A stretch of 64,000 nucleotides of DNA from positions 1-64,000 of the forward strand of contig ONNQ01000002.1 in assembly GCA_900319245.1 (NCBI GenBank), given 5' to 3'. Position 1 is the first letter of the stretch, and the number at the start of each line of letters is the position of its first letter. This DNA is from an uncultured Lachnospiraceae bacterium (GTDB lineage Bacteria; Bacillota; Clostridia; Lachnospirales; Lachnospiraceae). Under the pieces are notes generated by a model, which saw only the letters and a list, made by a program, of their open reading frames with translations, made no database searches and was not told where the DNA came from. Position numbers and translations under genes: made by a program. Shown here one piece after another: positions 49,131 through 58,380 of the stretch.

Positions 49131-49583
49131 ATGAAGAAAAACCGTCACGATAAGATCCGAGAGATCATTGAGAAAAACGAGGTAGAAACCCAGGGAGAAC
49201 TGGCGCAGCTGCTTCGCGACAGTGGTTTTAAGGTGACGCAGGCAACCGTATCAAGAGACATCCGGGAAATGGGGCTGGTTAAGGTGGCGGCTGCCGGCGG
49301 ACGTCAAAAGTATGAGTCCGCAAGGCCTGTCAACGAGGAACAGAACCGCTTTATCCGCGTCCTCAGAGACAGTGTGCAGTCTGTCGACCAGGCGCAGAAC
49401 ATTCTTGTCATTCGCACGGGCTCCGGCATGGCGATGGCAGCGGCTGCGGCGCTCGATCACCTTGCGTTTCCGGAAATTGTCGGCTGCATTGCAGGCGACG
49501 ACACGATCATGGCTGCCGTCAGAACGGTGGAAGATACAGCGTTCCTGATGGATAAAATCCGTCATATGCTCGGAGAGGCATAG
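49131..49583 (+). CDS. argR: arginine repressor
   Basis: This hexameric regulator of arginine synthesis and breakdown binds ARG boxes with arginine as co-effector. The 150-residue protein has the winged-helix N domain (HDKIREIIEKNEVETQGELA and VTQATVSRDIREMGLVKV, about 5-55) and the C-terminal arginine-binding domain (VIRTGSGMAMAAAAALD near 100 and VGCIAGDDTIMAAVRT near 122). The frame is open 60 bases upstream, but the family start is MKKNRHDKI, with AGGGG before it. argR before recN is a conserved Firmicutes pair. No arginine genes are nearby except carB at the far end. Confidence 0.94.
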   Translation: MKKNRHDKIREIIEKNEVETQGELAQLLRDSGFKVTQATVSRDIREMGLVKVAAAGGRQKYESARPVNEEQNRFIRVLRDSVQSVDQAQNILVIRTGSGMAMAAAAALDHLAFPEIVGCIAGDDTIMAAVRTVEDTAFLMDKIRHMLGEA

Positions 49584-49607
49584 GAATCCTGATAAGGAGA
49601 ATGGAGA

Positions 49608-51299
49608 ATGCTGCTTAGTTTACATGTAAAAAATCTGGCGCTTATTGAAGAGGAAGAGGTCACCTTTACGGATGGCCTCAATATTTTGACCGGAGAAACC
49701 GGCGCGGGCAAATCGATCATCATCGGTTCTGTCAATCTGGCGCTTGGCGCCAAGGCCGATAAGGCGATCATCCGGACAGGGGCGGACTATGCGCTGATCG
49801 AGATGACCTTCCTGGCCGACAATGAGACACAGATTGCAAAGCTCAAAGAGATGGATCTTCCCATCGAGGAAGACGGCACGATCCTTATTAAGAGAAAGAT
49901 CCTGCCCGGAAGAAGTGCCTGCAGCGTATGCGGTGAGTCCGTGACGCTTCGGCAGCTGCGGGAGATTGCAGAACTTTTAATCGATATCTACGGGCAGAGA
50001 GAGAACCAAAAGCTCCTTCGCAGAGAGGCGCAGCTATTGACTGTCGACGAGTATGCAGGCGAAGAGGCGGAGCGCTTAAAAGCGTCTGTCGCGCAGCGCT
50101 ACAAAAAGTGGCGCGCGCTCACAAGTGAGTGGGAAAAGGACGATCTGGATGATGCAGCCAGAAAACGGGAAGTCGATCTCCTTTCCTATGAACTTCGGGA
50201 GATTGAAGAGGCCGCGATCCGTGACGGCGAAGATGAGGAACTGGAAAATCGCTACCGCCTTCTGGAAAACTTCAGAAAGATCAGTGAGGCAGCCGGGCAG
50301 GCAGGCTATCGGACCGGCGGCGGAGAAGGCAGCGCGGAAGAAGCAATCGACCGCGCGTCGCGCGAACTCTCTTCGGTCTATGGCGTGGATCCGGCGCTGG
50401 ACGCACTGGCAGACCAATTGTCGGAAGTGGGCGATCTTCTCAGCGATTTTAACAGGGCCTTGAATGAATATATTCGGGATCTGACTTTTGACCCTGCTGA
50501 GTTCGAACAGATCCAGGACAGACTGAATCTGATCAATCATTTAAAGGACAAATACGGCCGTACGATCGCCGACATTGAGAAGGCGCGCGCGGAGAGAGAA
50601 GAGCGGCTTTCCTTCCTGGAGGATTATGAAAACGGAAGGAGAAAGCTGAAGAAGGACATTGCAGCCGAATATAAGGCTCTGCTCGATCTGTGTGAAGCAC
50701 TGAGCGCAGTGAGAAAGAACGCGGCGGCGCGCTTTGCATCCGGTCTTCGCGAGGCACTGCTGGACCTCAATTTCCCGCAGGTGGAATTTGAGAGCCGGTT
50801 TGAAAGCGGTGAAGCGCACTTGTCTGCGAACGGATATGACAAGCTTGTCTTCTATATCTCCATGAATCCCGGCGAGAGCCCGAGACCACTGGAGCAGATT
50901 GCCAGCGGCGGCGAGCTTTCTCGCATTATGCTGGGCATGAAAACCGTATTTGCCGGCAAGGACGAGATCCACACCTTCATTTTCGATGAAATCGACACCG
51001 GTATCAGCGGCATGACGGCCTGGAAAGTAGCCGAGAAAATGGGACGACTTGCGACGAACCATCAGATCCTCTGTATCACCCATCTGCCGCAGATCGCTTC
51101 CATGCAGGACAGCCATTACTCGATCGCCAAGGAGAGCATCGATGGGCGCACCATGACCCATATCAGAAGGCTCTCCGAGGAGGAGAGCGACTGTGAAGTG
51201 GCGCGTCTTCTAGGCGCAGACACGATCACGGACGCAGCGCTTATAAACGCAAGAGACATGAAGCGAAGAGCCCTAAGCGCCAAAGGAGGGGAAGGATGA
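49608..51299 (+). CDS. recN: DNA repair protein RecN
   Basis: This SMC-like ATPase acts early at DNA double-strand breaks. The 563-residue protein has Walker A ILTGETGAGKSIIIG near 25-39, a coiled-coil middle (about 150-370), then the ABC signature ASGGELSRIMLGMKTV near 430 and Walker B FIFDEIDTGISG near 458, with ICITHLPQIASM near 485. Length and order are normal. GAGAATGGAGA precedes the ATG. The last bases overlap the next gene (ATGA). The spo0A/spoIVB genes that often follow recN in spore formers are not here. Confidence 0.96.
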   Translation: MLLSLHVKNLALIEEEEVTFTDGLNILTGETGAGKSIIIGSVNLALGAKADKAIIRTGADYALIEMTFLADNETQIAKLKEMDLPIEEDGTILIKRKILPGRSACSVCGESVTLRQLREIAELLIDIYGQRENQKLLRREAQLLTVDEYAGEEAERLKASVAQRYKKWRALTSEWEKDDLDDAARKREVDLLSYELREIEEAAIRDGEDEELENRYRLLENFRKISEAAGQAGYRTGGGEGSAEEAIDRASRELSSVYGVDPALDALADQLSEVGDLLSDFNRALNEYIRDLTFDPAEFEQIQDRLNLINHLKDKYGRTIADIEKARAEREERLSFLEDYENGRRKLKKDIAAEYKALLDLCEALSAVRKNAAARFASGLREALLDLNFPQVEFESRFESGEAHLSANGYDKLVFYISMNPGESPRPLEQIASGGELSRIMLGMKTVFAGKDEIHTFIFDEIDTGISGMTAWKVAEKMGRLATNHQILCITHLPQIASMQDSHYSIAKESIDGRTMTHIRRLSEEESDCEVARLLGADTITDAALINARDMKRRALSAKGGEG

Positions 51300-51949
51300 G
51301 CACGCGCAGTGATGTCGAATACATTGTGAATAAGATCCTGAGCGGATTCACTGTCACGAGGGCAGACGAAATTCCCGCCATCGACTTGTATATGGATCAG
51401 GTTCTGACCTTTATGGGAGAACGCCTTCGAAGAACGGCCAGAAAATCGGATGCGGACAAGCTTCTGACCAAGACCATGATCAACAACTATGTCAAGAACA
51501 AGGTCATGATCCCGCCCGTCAAGAAGAAATACGGACGAGATCACATCCTGCTTCTCATGGTCATCTATTATATGAAAAACTTTCTTTCGATTGACGACAT
51601 CCGCAAGATCGTCGGGCCTGTCTCTGACAAGTACGCGCGTTCCACGACCAAGTCGGCCGAGCAGCAGATCGGCAAGAAACACCGCTATTCAATGACGGAC
51701 GTCTACACGGAAATATTCGAGTACGTGATCCGCGACGTTGAGCGATTTCCCGGCGAAGTGCAGGAAATCCTGGATGAAACCGATCACGCCTTTGAAAAGG
51801 CGCCTGAGGAGGACCGCGAGATGCTCCGCAGGTTCAACGTGATCTGCCAGCTGAGCGCGGATATTTACCTGCGAAAGCTTTTGATCGAAAAGCTCCTCGA
51901 CGAGACGCCCACCGTCTCCGAAACACTTAGAAGCAGCAGAAACAAGTAA
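51296..51949 (+). CDS. DUF1836 domain protein
   Basis: The 217-residue protein carries the DUF1836 pattern: LLTKTMINNYVKNKVMIPP (about 57-75) followed by VKKKYGRDHILLLMVIYYMK, which looks like a MerR-like helix-turn-helix region. The rest is helical, with no signal peptide or membrane segment. It starts within the recN stop codon, and pcrA follows after 16 bases, so it travels with two DNA repair genes. DNA binding is an inference from the helix pattern; no function is established for the family. Confidence 0.8.
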   Translation: MSTRSDVEYIVNKILSGFTVTRADEIPAIDLYMDQVLTFMGERLRRTARKSDADKLLTKTMINNYVKNKVMIPPVKKKYGRDHILLLMVIYYMKNFLSIDDIRKIVGPVSDKYARSTTKSAEQQIGKKHRYSMTDVYTEIFEYVIRDVERFPGEVQEILDETDHAFEKAPEEDREMLRRFNVICQLSADIYLRKLLIEKLLDETPTVSETLRSSRNK

Positions 51950-51965
51950 GGAGTATATCTATCAT

Positions 51966-54398
51966 ATGTCAATCTATGACACTTTAAATACAGAGCAGGC
52001 AGAGGCCGTACGGCACACCGAAGGCCCTGTCCTGATCCTGGCCGGCGCCGGCAGCGGCAAAACCAGGGTGATCACGCATAGGATCGCCTATCTCATGGAT
52101 GAGTGCGGCGTGAATCCCTGGAATATCCTTGCCATTACCTTTACCAATAAGGCGGCCGGGGAGATGCGGGAGCGCGTCGACAACCTGATTGGATTCGGCG
52201 CGGAGAGCGTCTGGATCTCGACCTTCCACTCCATGTGCGTCCGGATCCTGCGCCGCCATATCGACCTGATGGGGTATGATTCCTCTTTTACCATTTATGA
52301 CACAGACGATCAGAAATCGCTGATGAAGGACGTCTGCAAATATCTTAAGATCGATACCAAGGACCTCAAGGAGAGGGCGATTCTCTCCGAGATCTCCTCT
52401 GCCAAAAACGAGCTGATCACGCCGCTTCAGTACAGAGAAGAGAATGTCGGCGTCAGCTTCCGCAATAAGAGAATCGCGGACGCCTACGAGGAATACCAGA
52501 AGAGGCTCAAGAAGAACAACGCGCTGGATTTTGACGACCTGCTCATGCTGACCGTGGAGCTGTTCCACTCGCATGACGAAGTGCTCGCCAACTACCAGAA
52601 CCGTTTTCGCTATATCATGGTGGATGAGTACCAGGATACCAACAACGCCCAGTTTGAACTGGTAAGGCTCCTAGCCGACAGAAACCGCAATCTCTGCGTC
52701 GTCGGAGACGACGATCAGTCCATCTACCGCTTCCGGGGTGCCAATATCCGCAATATTCTGGATTTTGAAAAAGTGTATCCCGACGCGCTGGTCGTCAAAC
52801 TCGAGCAGAACTATCGTTCCACACAGACCGTTTTGGACGCCGCGAACGCGGTGATCGGCAACAACGTGAAGAGAAAGAAAAAAGCGCTGTGGACCGACAG
52901 AGGCGAGGGCACCAAGCTCCATCTCAAACAGTTCAATACCGCGAGAGAAGAGGCGGCCTTCATTACCGTTGACATCGCACGGAAAATGAGAGCCGATCGC
53001 CACCTTCATTACAGCGATTTTGCAATCCTGTACAGGACCAACGCGCAGGCGCGCTCCCTTGAGGAACGCTTTGTGTTGGATTCCATCCCTTACAACGTGG
53101 TCGGTGGCACCAACTTCTACGACCGCAGAGAGATCCGCGACATGATCGCCTATCTCAAGACCATCGACAACGGGCAGGATGAAATTGCGGTGCGGCGCGT
53201 TCTGAATGTGCCAAGACGCGGCATTGGCGCCACGACAATGGCGAGGCTTTCTGATTACGCTGTGGATCGGGACGTCACTTTCTTTGCCGCCATGGAGAGC
53301 TGCCGCAATATCACGTCCCTGGGACGCAGCACTGCCAAAATAGAGTCCTTTGTCAAGCTGATCCTTTCCTTGCGCGAATTCGCACAGGAACACAGGCTCT
53401 CCGAGCTGCTGCGCCAGATCATCATACAGACCGAATATGAGGCCTATCTGCGGGATCTGGACGACGAGGACGGAGAGGACAGAATCTCCAACGTCGACGA
53501 ACTTGTCAGCAAGATCACGGACTACGAAGAGACTGCGGAAGAACCTACGCTGTCCGGTTTCCTGGAAGAAGTGGCACTGGTTTCCGATCTGGACAACACA
53601 AATGAATCGCAGGACAAGGTCCTTCTGATGACCCTGCACAGCGCCAAGGGACTGGAGTTTCCTCACGTATATATCACCGGCATGGAGGACGGCATTTTCC
53701 CCAGCGCCATGGCGCTCAACAGCGACGACGAGGAGGCGGAAGAAGAGGAGCGGCGACTTGCCTATGTAGGCATCACCCGCGCCAAGGACGATCTCACGCT
53801 CACTTGCTCCCGAACCCGGATGCTGCGCGGCGAAGTGCAGTACAATCCCATGAGCCGCTTTGTGGCGGAGATTCCGGAGGAGCTGTTCGACAGCGAAGTC
53901 CCTTCTAATCGATATGAAGACGACCATCCCTTTGACAGGGACTATTCTGACCGCGGAGATCGCTACGGCAGTTCCTACGGCGGCAGCACGTATGGAAGTA
54001 TCTCGTCCTACGGCGGCAGCACCTATGGAAGTATCTCGTCGTATGGCGGCAGCGCCTATTCCGGATCGGCCTATGCAGGCAGTAAAGCGCAGGACAACGG
54101 AAGAACGGCGCGTCCGAGGCTGAAAGCAGTCTATAAGAAGCCTTCTACAGATGACGCCAAGAAGCCCTATATTGCGAAAGCCGGCGGAAAAGGCCTTTCC
54201 TCCCTCAGTAAAGGCATGCCCTCGGCGCCTTCGGCCCCCGATTACGGGCCCGGCGACCGTGTTCGACACACCAAATACGGGGAGGGGACAGTAAAAGCGG
54301 TCGAGGCCGGTCCCCGCGATTATAAGGTAACCGTGCAGTTCGACGAGTACGGCCAAAAGATCATGTACGCGGCCTTCGCAAAGCTGGTCCGGTGCTGA
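51966..54398 (+). CDS. pcrA: ATP-dependent DNA helicase PcrA/UvrD
   Basis: This superfamily 1A 3'-5' helicase acts in repair and rolling-circle replication. The 810-residue protein has motif I AGAGSGKTRVITHRIAYL near 26-43, motif Ia ITFTNKAAGEMRER, motif II VDEYQDTNN near 219, motif III GDDDQSIYRFRGA near 246, motif IV QNYRSTQTVL, motif V LMTLHSAKGLEF near 555 and motif VI AYVGITRAKDDLTLT near 598. Past residue 660 lies an unusual tail with repeats of SYGGSTYGSIS, then a basic linker and the closing Tudor-like domain PGDRVRHTKYGEGTV. AAGGAG precedes the ATG. Start and end are intact. Confidence 0.95.
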   Translation: MSIYDTLNTEQAEAVRHTEGPVLILAGAGSGKTRVITHRIAYLMDECGVNPWNILAITFTNKAAGEMRERVDNLIGFGAESVWISTFHSMCVRILRRHIDLMGYDSSFTIYDTDDQKSLMKDVCKYLKIDTKDLKERAILSEISSAKNELITPLQYREENVGVSFRNKRIADAYEEYQKRLKKNNALDFDDLLMLTVELFHSHDEVLANYQNRFRYIMVDEYQDTNNAQFELVRLLADRNRNLCVVGDDDQSIYRFRGANIRNILDFEKVYPDALVVKLEQNYRSTQTVLDAANAVIGNNVKRKKKALWTDRGEGTKLHLKQFNTAREEAAFITVDIARKMRADRHLHYSDFAILYRTNAQARSLEERFVLDSIPYNVVGGTNFYDRREIRDMIAYLKTIDNGQDEIAVRRVLNVPRRGIGATTMARLSDYAVDRDVTFFAAMESCRNITSLGRSTAKIESFVKLILSLREFAQEHRLSELLRQIIIQTEYEAYLRDLDDEDGEDRISNVDELVSKITDYEETAEEPTLSGFLEEVALVSDLDNTNESQDKVLLMTLHSAKGLEFPHVYITGMEDGIFPSAMALNSDDEEAEEEERRLAYVGITRAKDDLTLTCSRTRMLRGEVQYNPMSRFVAEIPEELFDSEVPSNRYEDDHPFDRDYSDRGDRYGSSYGGSTYGSISSYGGSTYGSISSYGGSAYSGSAYAGSKAQDNGRTARPRLKAVYKKPSTDDAKKPYIAKAGGKGLSSLSKGMPSAPSAPDYGPGDRVRHTKYGEGTVKAVEAGPRDYKVTVQFDEYGQKIMYAAFAKLVRC
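53973..54059 (+). repeat. 33-bp tandem repeats in pcrA tail
   Basis: Two complete units (53973 and 54006) and most of a third encode SYGGSTYGSIS. The two full units differ by only one base, so the expansion is recent. Confidence 0.85.
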
Positions 54399-54580
54399 TT
54401 GCCTAAATCTTTCCAGGGTATATCTTTATGACCACCTGCCATAAGTGCCCCGACATTAGCGACCTTCCTAACCGCAACTTATAGTGGAAATGCGCACTGG
54501 ATGGTGCTATATTTATTGTAATAGCAAAAACGACACAGTTCATATCATCATGAATGGAAGAATTGGGAGGAACTGCACAA

Positions 54581-54832
54581 ATGACAAGAGATAAATTTCA
54601 GGAACTGATCGACGCAGTCAGAAGCAACAAGAAAGAGGAGATGAATCCCGTACTCGTGTGCCTTGCTATTTTCGGCGGGATCGTGGCAGTTTGCCTGATC
54701 GCATACGGCGTGTATCGTTTCCTTACACCGGACTATTTTGACGACTACGACGATGACGATGATTTCGATGACGACTTCGACGACGATTTCGAGGATGACT
54801 TCGAAGATGAGCCGGAAGCCGCAGAGGCATAA
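54581..54832 (+). CDS. small single-pass membrane protein with acidic tail
   Basis: I recognise no named family. The 83-residue protein has a charged N-terminal helix (DKFQELIDAVRSNKKEEM), one membrane segment (about 24-45: VLVCLAIFGGIVAVCLIAYG) and a tail of about 30 residues that is nearly all Asp, Phe, Glu and Tyr. GGGAGGAA lies before the ATG at 54581; the frame is open 27 bases further up but without a site. The tail may face either side of the membrane. The gene stands alone and is followed by a terminator. Such proteins may bind cations or basic partners, but this is a guess. Confidence 0.7.
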   Translation: MTRDKFQELIDAVRSNKKEEMNPVLVCLAIFGGIVAVCLIAYGVYRFLTPDYFDDYDDDDDFDDDFDDDFEDDFEDEPEAAEA

Positions 54833-54871
54833 TTCATCGACAATCATAAAAGCTTAATACTGTATCGATAA

Positions 54872-54904
54872 GAGGCAGCCCGCTGTTAAGCCGGACTGCC
54901 TTTT
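54872..54904 (+). terminator. terminator after the acidic-tail gene
   Basis: GGCAGCCCG pairs with CGGACTGCC around one mismatch and is followed by TTTT. Confidence 0.8.
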
Positions 54905-54929
54905 ACATGAAATGATTTAGGAGGCACAT

Positions 54930-56303
54930 TTGAAAAAGGGAGATCTGGTCGAGGGAATCGTCAGAGAAGTGAAGTTTCCCAATAAAGGCATTGTTGAGAC
55001 CGAGGAAGGCGCGGTCGTTGTCAAAAACGCGATTACCGGGCAGCGCGTCCAAGCACGCATTAATAAAAAAAGAAAGGGAAAAGCAGAAGGCGCCCTGCTC
55101 AGCGTCCTTGAACGGTCCCCTTTGGAGAGAGAGACACCCTGTCCCGCATTCGGGACCTGCGGCGGATGCACCTATCTCTGTCTTCCCTATGAAGAGCAGC
55201 TCAAGATTAAAGAAGCGCAGGTCAGGGAACTCCTCACCGAAGCTATGCCGCAAGACACCCCTATGGATTGGTTTCAGGGCATTCTCGGCAGTCCCTCCAT
55301 TTACGGCTATCGCAATAAGATGGAATTTTCCTTTGGCGACGAGTACAAGGACGGACCTCTGGCGCTTGGCATGCACAAACGCGGCAGCTTCTACGACCTT
55401 GTCAACGCGGAGCCCTGCGTAATCGTAGACGAAGATTATAGAAAGATCCTGCATGCGGTGAGAACCTATTGGAGTGAAGAGGGTGCTTCCTTCTACCACC
55501 GGCTGCGCCACGAGGGATATCTGCGCCACTTGCTTGTCAGAAAAGCGGTACACACCGGAGAGATTCTGATCGATCTGGTGACGACGTCGCAGGAGGAGTA
55601 CGATCTTTCTAAATTTGCAAATATGCTCCTTTCCTTACATATGGATGGGAAGATTGTAGGCATCCTGCATACTGTCAACGACGCAGTGGCAGACGTCATC
55701 AAGGACGATGGCACAGAGATTCTCTATGGGCAGGACTATTTCACGGAAAGTCTGTTGGGGCTTTCCTTTAAGGTGACGCCTTTTTCCTTCTTCCAGACCA
55801 ACAGCCGCGGGGCCGAAGTGCTCTATGACACCGCCCGCACGTTCCTGACAGATGCCGGCATGAAGAAGGGCGTCGTCTATGACCTCTACTGCGGCACAGG
55901 CACCATCTCGCAGCTCATGGCACCTGTATCAGAAAAGGTCATCGGCGTGGAAATTGTAGAAGAGGCTGTAGTGGCGGCTCGAGAGAATGCACTGCGAAAC
56001 GACATCCATAACTGCGAGTTTATAGCCGGTGATGTACTTAAAGTCCTCGATGAGATTAAAGAAATGCCAGATCTGATCATTCTCGATCCTCCGAGGGATG
56101 GCGTACACCCCAAGGCGCTCCTCAAGATCCTCGGATACGGAGTGGAACAGATTCTTTACATATCATGTAAACCTACAAGCCTTGCAAGAGATATCCCTGC
56201 ATTTCTAGAAGCAGGTTACAAGCCGGTCCGCGGCATAAGCGTCGATCAGTTTCCGTGGACGGCGAACGTCGAGACGATCATTCTTTTTCAAAAACAACAC
56301 TGA
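54930..56303 (+). CDS. 23S rRNA (uracil-C5)-methyltransferase, RlmD/RumA type
   Basis: This SAM enzyme makes 5-methyluridine in RNA. The 457-residue protein has an N-terminal TRAM domain (to about 58), the Fe-S cluster cysteines in CPAFGTCGGCTYLC (about 71-84), a central insertion domain, and the methyltransferase with YDLYCGTGTISQLMAP near 311, FIAGDV, ILDPPRDGVHPKAL near 387 and the catalytic cysteine in YISCKPTSLARDI near 410. The start is TTG at 54930, with TAGGAGG five bases before. RlmCD-like and TrmFO-like substitutes cannot be told apart by motifs alone, so no symbol is given. Confidence 0.92.
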   Translation: MKKGDLVEGIVREVKFPNKGIVETEEGAVVVKNAITGQRVQARINKKRKGKAEGALLSVLERSPLERETPCPAFGTCGGCTYLCLPYEEQLKIKEAQVRELLTEAMPQDTPMDWFQGILGSPSIYGYRNKMEFSFGDEYKDGPLALGMHKRGSFYDLVNAEPCVIVDEDYRKILHAVRTYWSEEGASFYHRLRHEGYLRHLLVRKAVHTGEILIDLVTTSQEEYDLSKFANMLLSLHMDGKIVGILHTVNDAVADVIKDDGTEILYGQDYFTESLLGLSFKVTPFSFFQTNSRGAEVLYDTARTFLTDAGMKKGVVYDLYCGTGTISQLMAPVSEKVIGVEIVEEAVVAARENALRNDIHNCEFIAGDVLKVLDEIKEMPDLIILDPPRDGVHPKALLKILGYGVEQILYISCKPTSLARDIPAFLEAGYKPVRGISVDQFPWTANVETIILFQKQH

Positions 56304-56344
56304 AGGGCTGCCCTTAACAATTAGTGCTTACTATCAAAATCTCA

Positions 56345-56373
56345 TTGTTTTGCCATGTAAAAAAGTGTATGAT
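56345..56373 (+). promoter_or_regulatory. promoter of the ATP synthase operon
   Basis: TTGTTT, 17 bases and TATGAT lie 22 bases before the first gene of the operon. Confidence 0.7.
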
Positions 56374-56395
56374 AAAAAAGTGACAGGAGGAAATC

Positions 56396-56659
56396 ATGAA
56401 GGACTGGATGCAGATTTCACAACGACTCATCATGCTCGGTCAGTTAGGGCTCTCCCTGCTGATGCCGCTTCTTATGTGTCTGGGTGGCTGCTACCTTCTA
56501 GTCACAAGGGTGGGGCTCGGATTGTGGATCTATTTTCCGGGCTTTCTTTTCGGCCTTGGCGCGTCCTTTATGACGGCCTATAAGCTCTGGCTTACGGTCA
56601 GTGCCAAGGAAAAGAAGAAGAGCGAGACAGAGCCGCCCGCCTTCAATCTTCACAAATAA
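56396..56659 (+). CDS. atpZ: AtpZ-like ATP synthase assembly protein
   Basis: The 87-residue protein has two membrane segments (about 10-35 and 42-65) joined by a short turn, with GLGLWIYFPGFLFGLGASF as the second: the pattern of AtpZ/AtpI-type proteins that stand first in atp operons and may help c-ring assembly or ion supply. CAGGAGG lies before the ATG. The polar tail ends in the cytoplasm. It is assigned by pattern and place. Confidence 0.72.
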   Translation: MKDWMQISQRLIMLGQLGLSLLMPLLMCLGGCYLLVTRVGLGLWIYFPGFLFGLGASFMTAYKLWLTVSAKEKKKSETEPPAFNLHK

Positions 56660-56713
56660 ACAGTATTAATGTCTACACATATAGGAGGCATACGCCTCGA
56701 AAGGACTGATCAA

Positions 56714-57121
56714 TTGAAACTGCAGAAAGCGGTCAAAGATGAAACGGTTTTTGTGGCGCTGGGATCCATCATCCTGAGCGTCATTATGGTAATTGTATTC
56801 TTCGTCCTGCACAGAGTCTTTCCGGAGAGAGTTCCTATGGACCTTCCGGTCATCATCGGTGCAGTCGGAGGCTGTGCAGTGGCCATTGGAAATTTCTTTC
56901 TGATGGCTGTGACTGTGCAGAAAGTAGCCGGAATTGAGAATTATGATCAGGCATATCGTTCAATGCAGGTCAGCTACAGGTACAGAACGTTCCTGCAGCT
57001 GATTTGGTGTGTCCTTACCATGGTTCTTGGATTCATAAACCCCGTGGCCGGAATGCTGCCCCTGCTCTGGCCCAGCCTCTTGATCAAAGGCAGGGGGATC
57101 CTTAACGGGGTTAAGAATTAA
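56714..57121 (+). CDS. atpI: AtpI-like ATP synthase subunit I family protein
   Basis: The protein has four membrane segments (roughly 18-40, 48-72, 90-110 and 112-128 in the 135-residue form) with a basic end, and it stands directly before atpB like atpI. The start is uncertain. An ATG at 56669 is in frame but has no ribosome binding site; TTG at 56714 has GAAAGGA in good position and is used. In known cases AtpI assists c-ring assembly. Sequence conservation in the family is low, so the call rests mostly on topology and context. Confidence 0.65.
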   Translation: MKLQKAVKDETVFVALGSIILSVIMVIVFFVLHRVFPERVPMDLPVIIGAVGGCAVAIGNFFLMAVTVQKVAGIENYDQAYRSMQVSYRYRTFLQLIWCVLTMVLGFINPVAGMLPLLWPSLLIKGRGILNGVKN

Positions 57122-57144
57122 GGGAAGGAGGTGGATGTGTAAAG

Positions 57145-57909
57145 ATGGAATTTGATATTTCCGGAGCAAGGATATTCTTTCGAATTCCAACGGGAATCCC
57201 GATTCTTGGGGATTTCATGATCACCGAGACCCTTGTTGTCAGCTGGATCGTCATGGCAATCATCACAGGCCTGTGTATCTATCTGACCAGGGATCTGAAA
57301 GTTGAGAAGATCTCAAAGCGGCAGGCTGTCGCGGAAATGATCGTGGATGCAGCGAATAATCTTGTCAGGAACAATACCGGCGGTACGAAGTTCGACAGAC
57401 TGATTCCCTTTGTATCAGCTCTGTTTGCTACCAGTATTGTGTCAAATCTGATCAGCCTTACCGGCGTTTTGAGAAGCCCGACAGCGGACCTTTCTACCGA
57501 AGCTGCATGGGCGGTCGTCGTATTTATCATGATCACGATGGAAAAGATAAAGTCCGGCGGCTTGCTTGGTTACATGAAGGGATTTACAGAACCGATTCCG
57601 GTTATGACGCCCTTCAATATCCTTTCGGAGCTGGCTACGCCTGTCAGTATGGCTTGCCGTCATTTCGGCAATATTTTGTCGGGTGTCGTTATCAACGGAC
57701 TGATCTATGCGGCACTGGCGGTTGCTTCTTCCGCACTTTTGGGTCTGATACCCGGCGCGGTCGGCGATTTTCTCAGCCATATACCGATTCTCAGTGTCGG
57801 TCTGCCGGCCATTACGTCAATCTATTTTGACTGGTTCTCCGGATGCATGCAGGCGTTTATCTTCACCATGCTGACGATCATGTATATCGCAAACGCAGCA
57901 GAAGGGTGA
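57145..57909 (+). CDS. atpB: ATP synthase F0 subunit a
   Basis: This stator protein forms the two half channels for ions. The 254-residue protein has five to six membrane segments. The essential arginine lies in SMACRHFGNILSGVVINGL near residue 172, and MTPFNILSELATPVS precedes it. ATG at 57145 is preceded by a strong GGAGG at an unusually long distance of 13 bases, with a tiny out-of-frame GTG ORF between. It is complete and in the canonical order. Confidence 0.95.
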   Translation: MEFDISGARIFFRIPTGIPILGDFMITETLVVSWIVMAIITGLCIYLTRDLKVEKISKRQAVAEMIVDAANNLVRNNTGGTKFDRLIPFVSALFATSIVSNLISLTGVLRSPTADLSTEAAWAVVVFIMITMEKIKSGGLLGYMKGFTEPIPVMTPFNILSELATPVSMACRHFGNILSGVVINGLIYAALAVASSALLGLIPGAVGDFLSHIPILSVGLPAITSIYFDWFSGCMQAFIFTMLTIMYIANAAEG

Positions 57910-58308
<399 letters not shown>

Positions 58309-58380
58309 GTCCTGGGCTGATACATAAACTCGCGCTGCAGCGCTCTATGCGCACGCAGCACAGCCACAAGGAGGCAGTAA

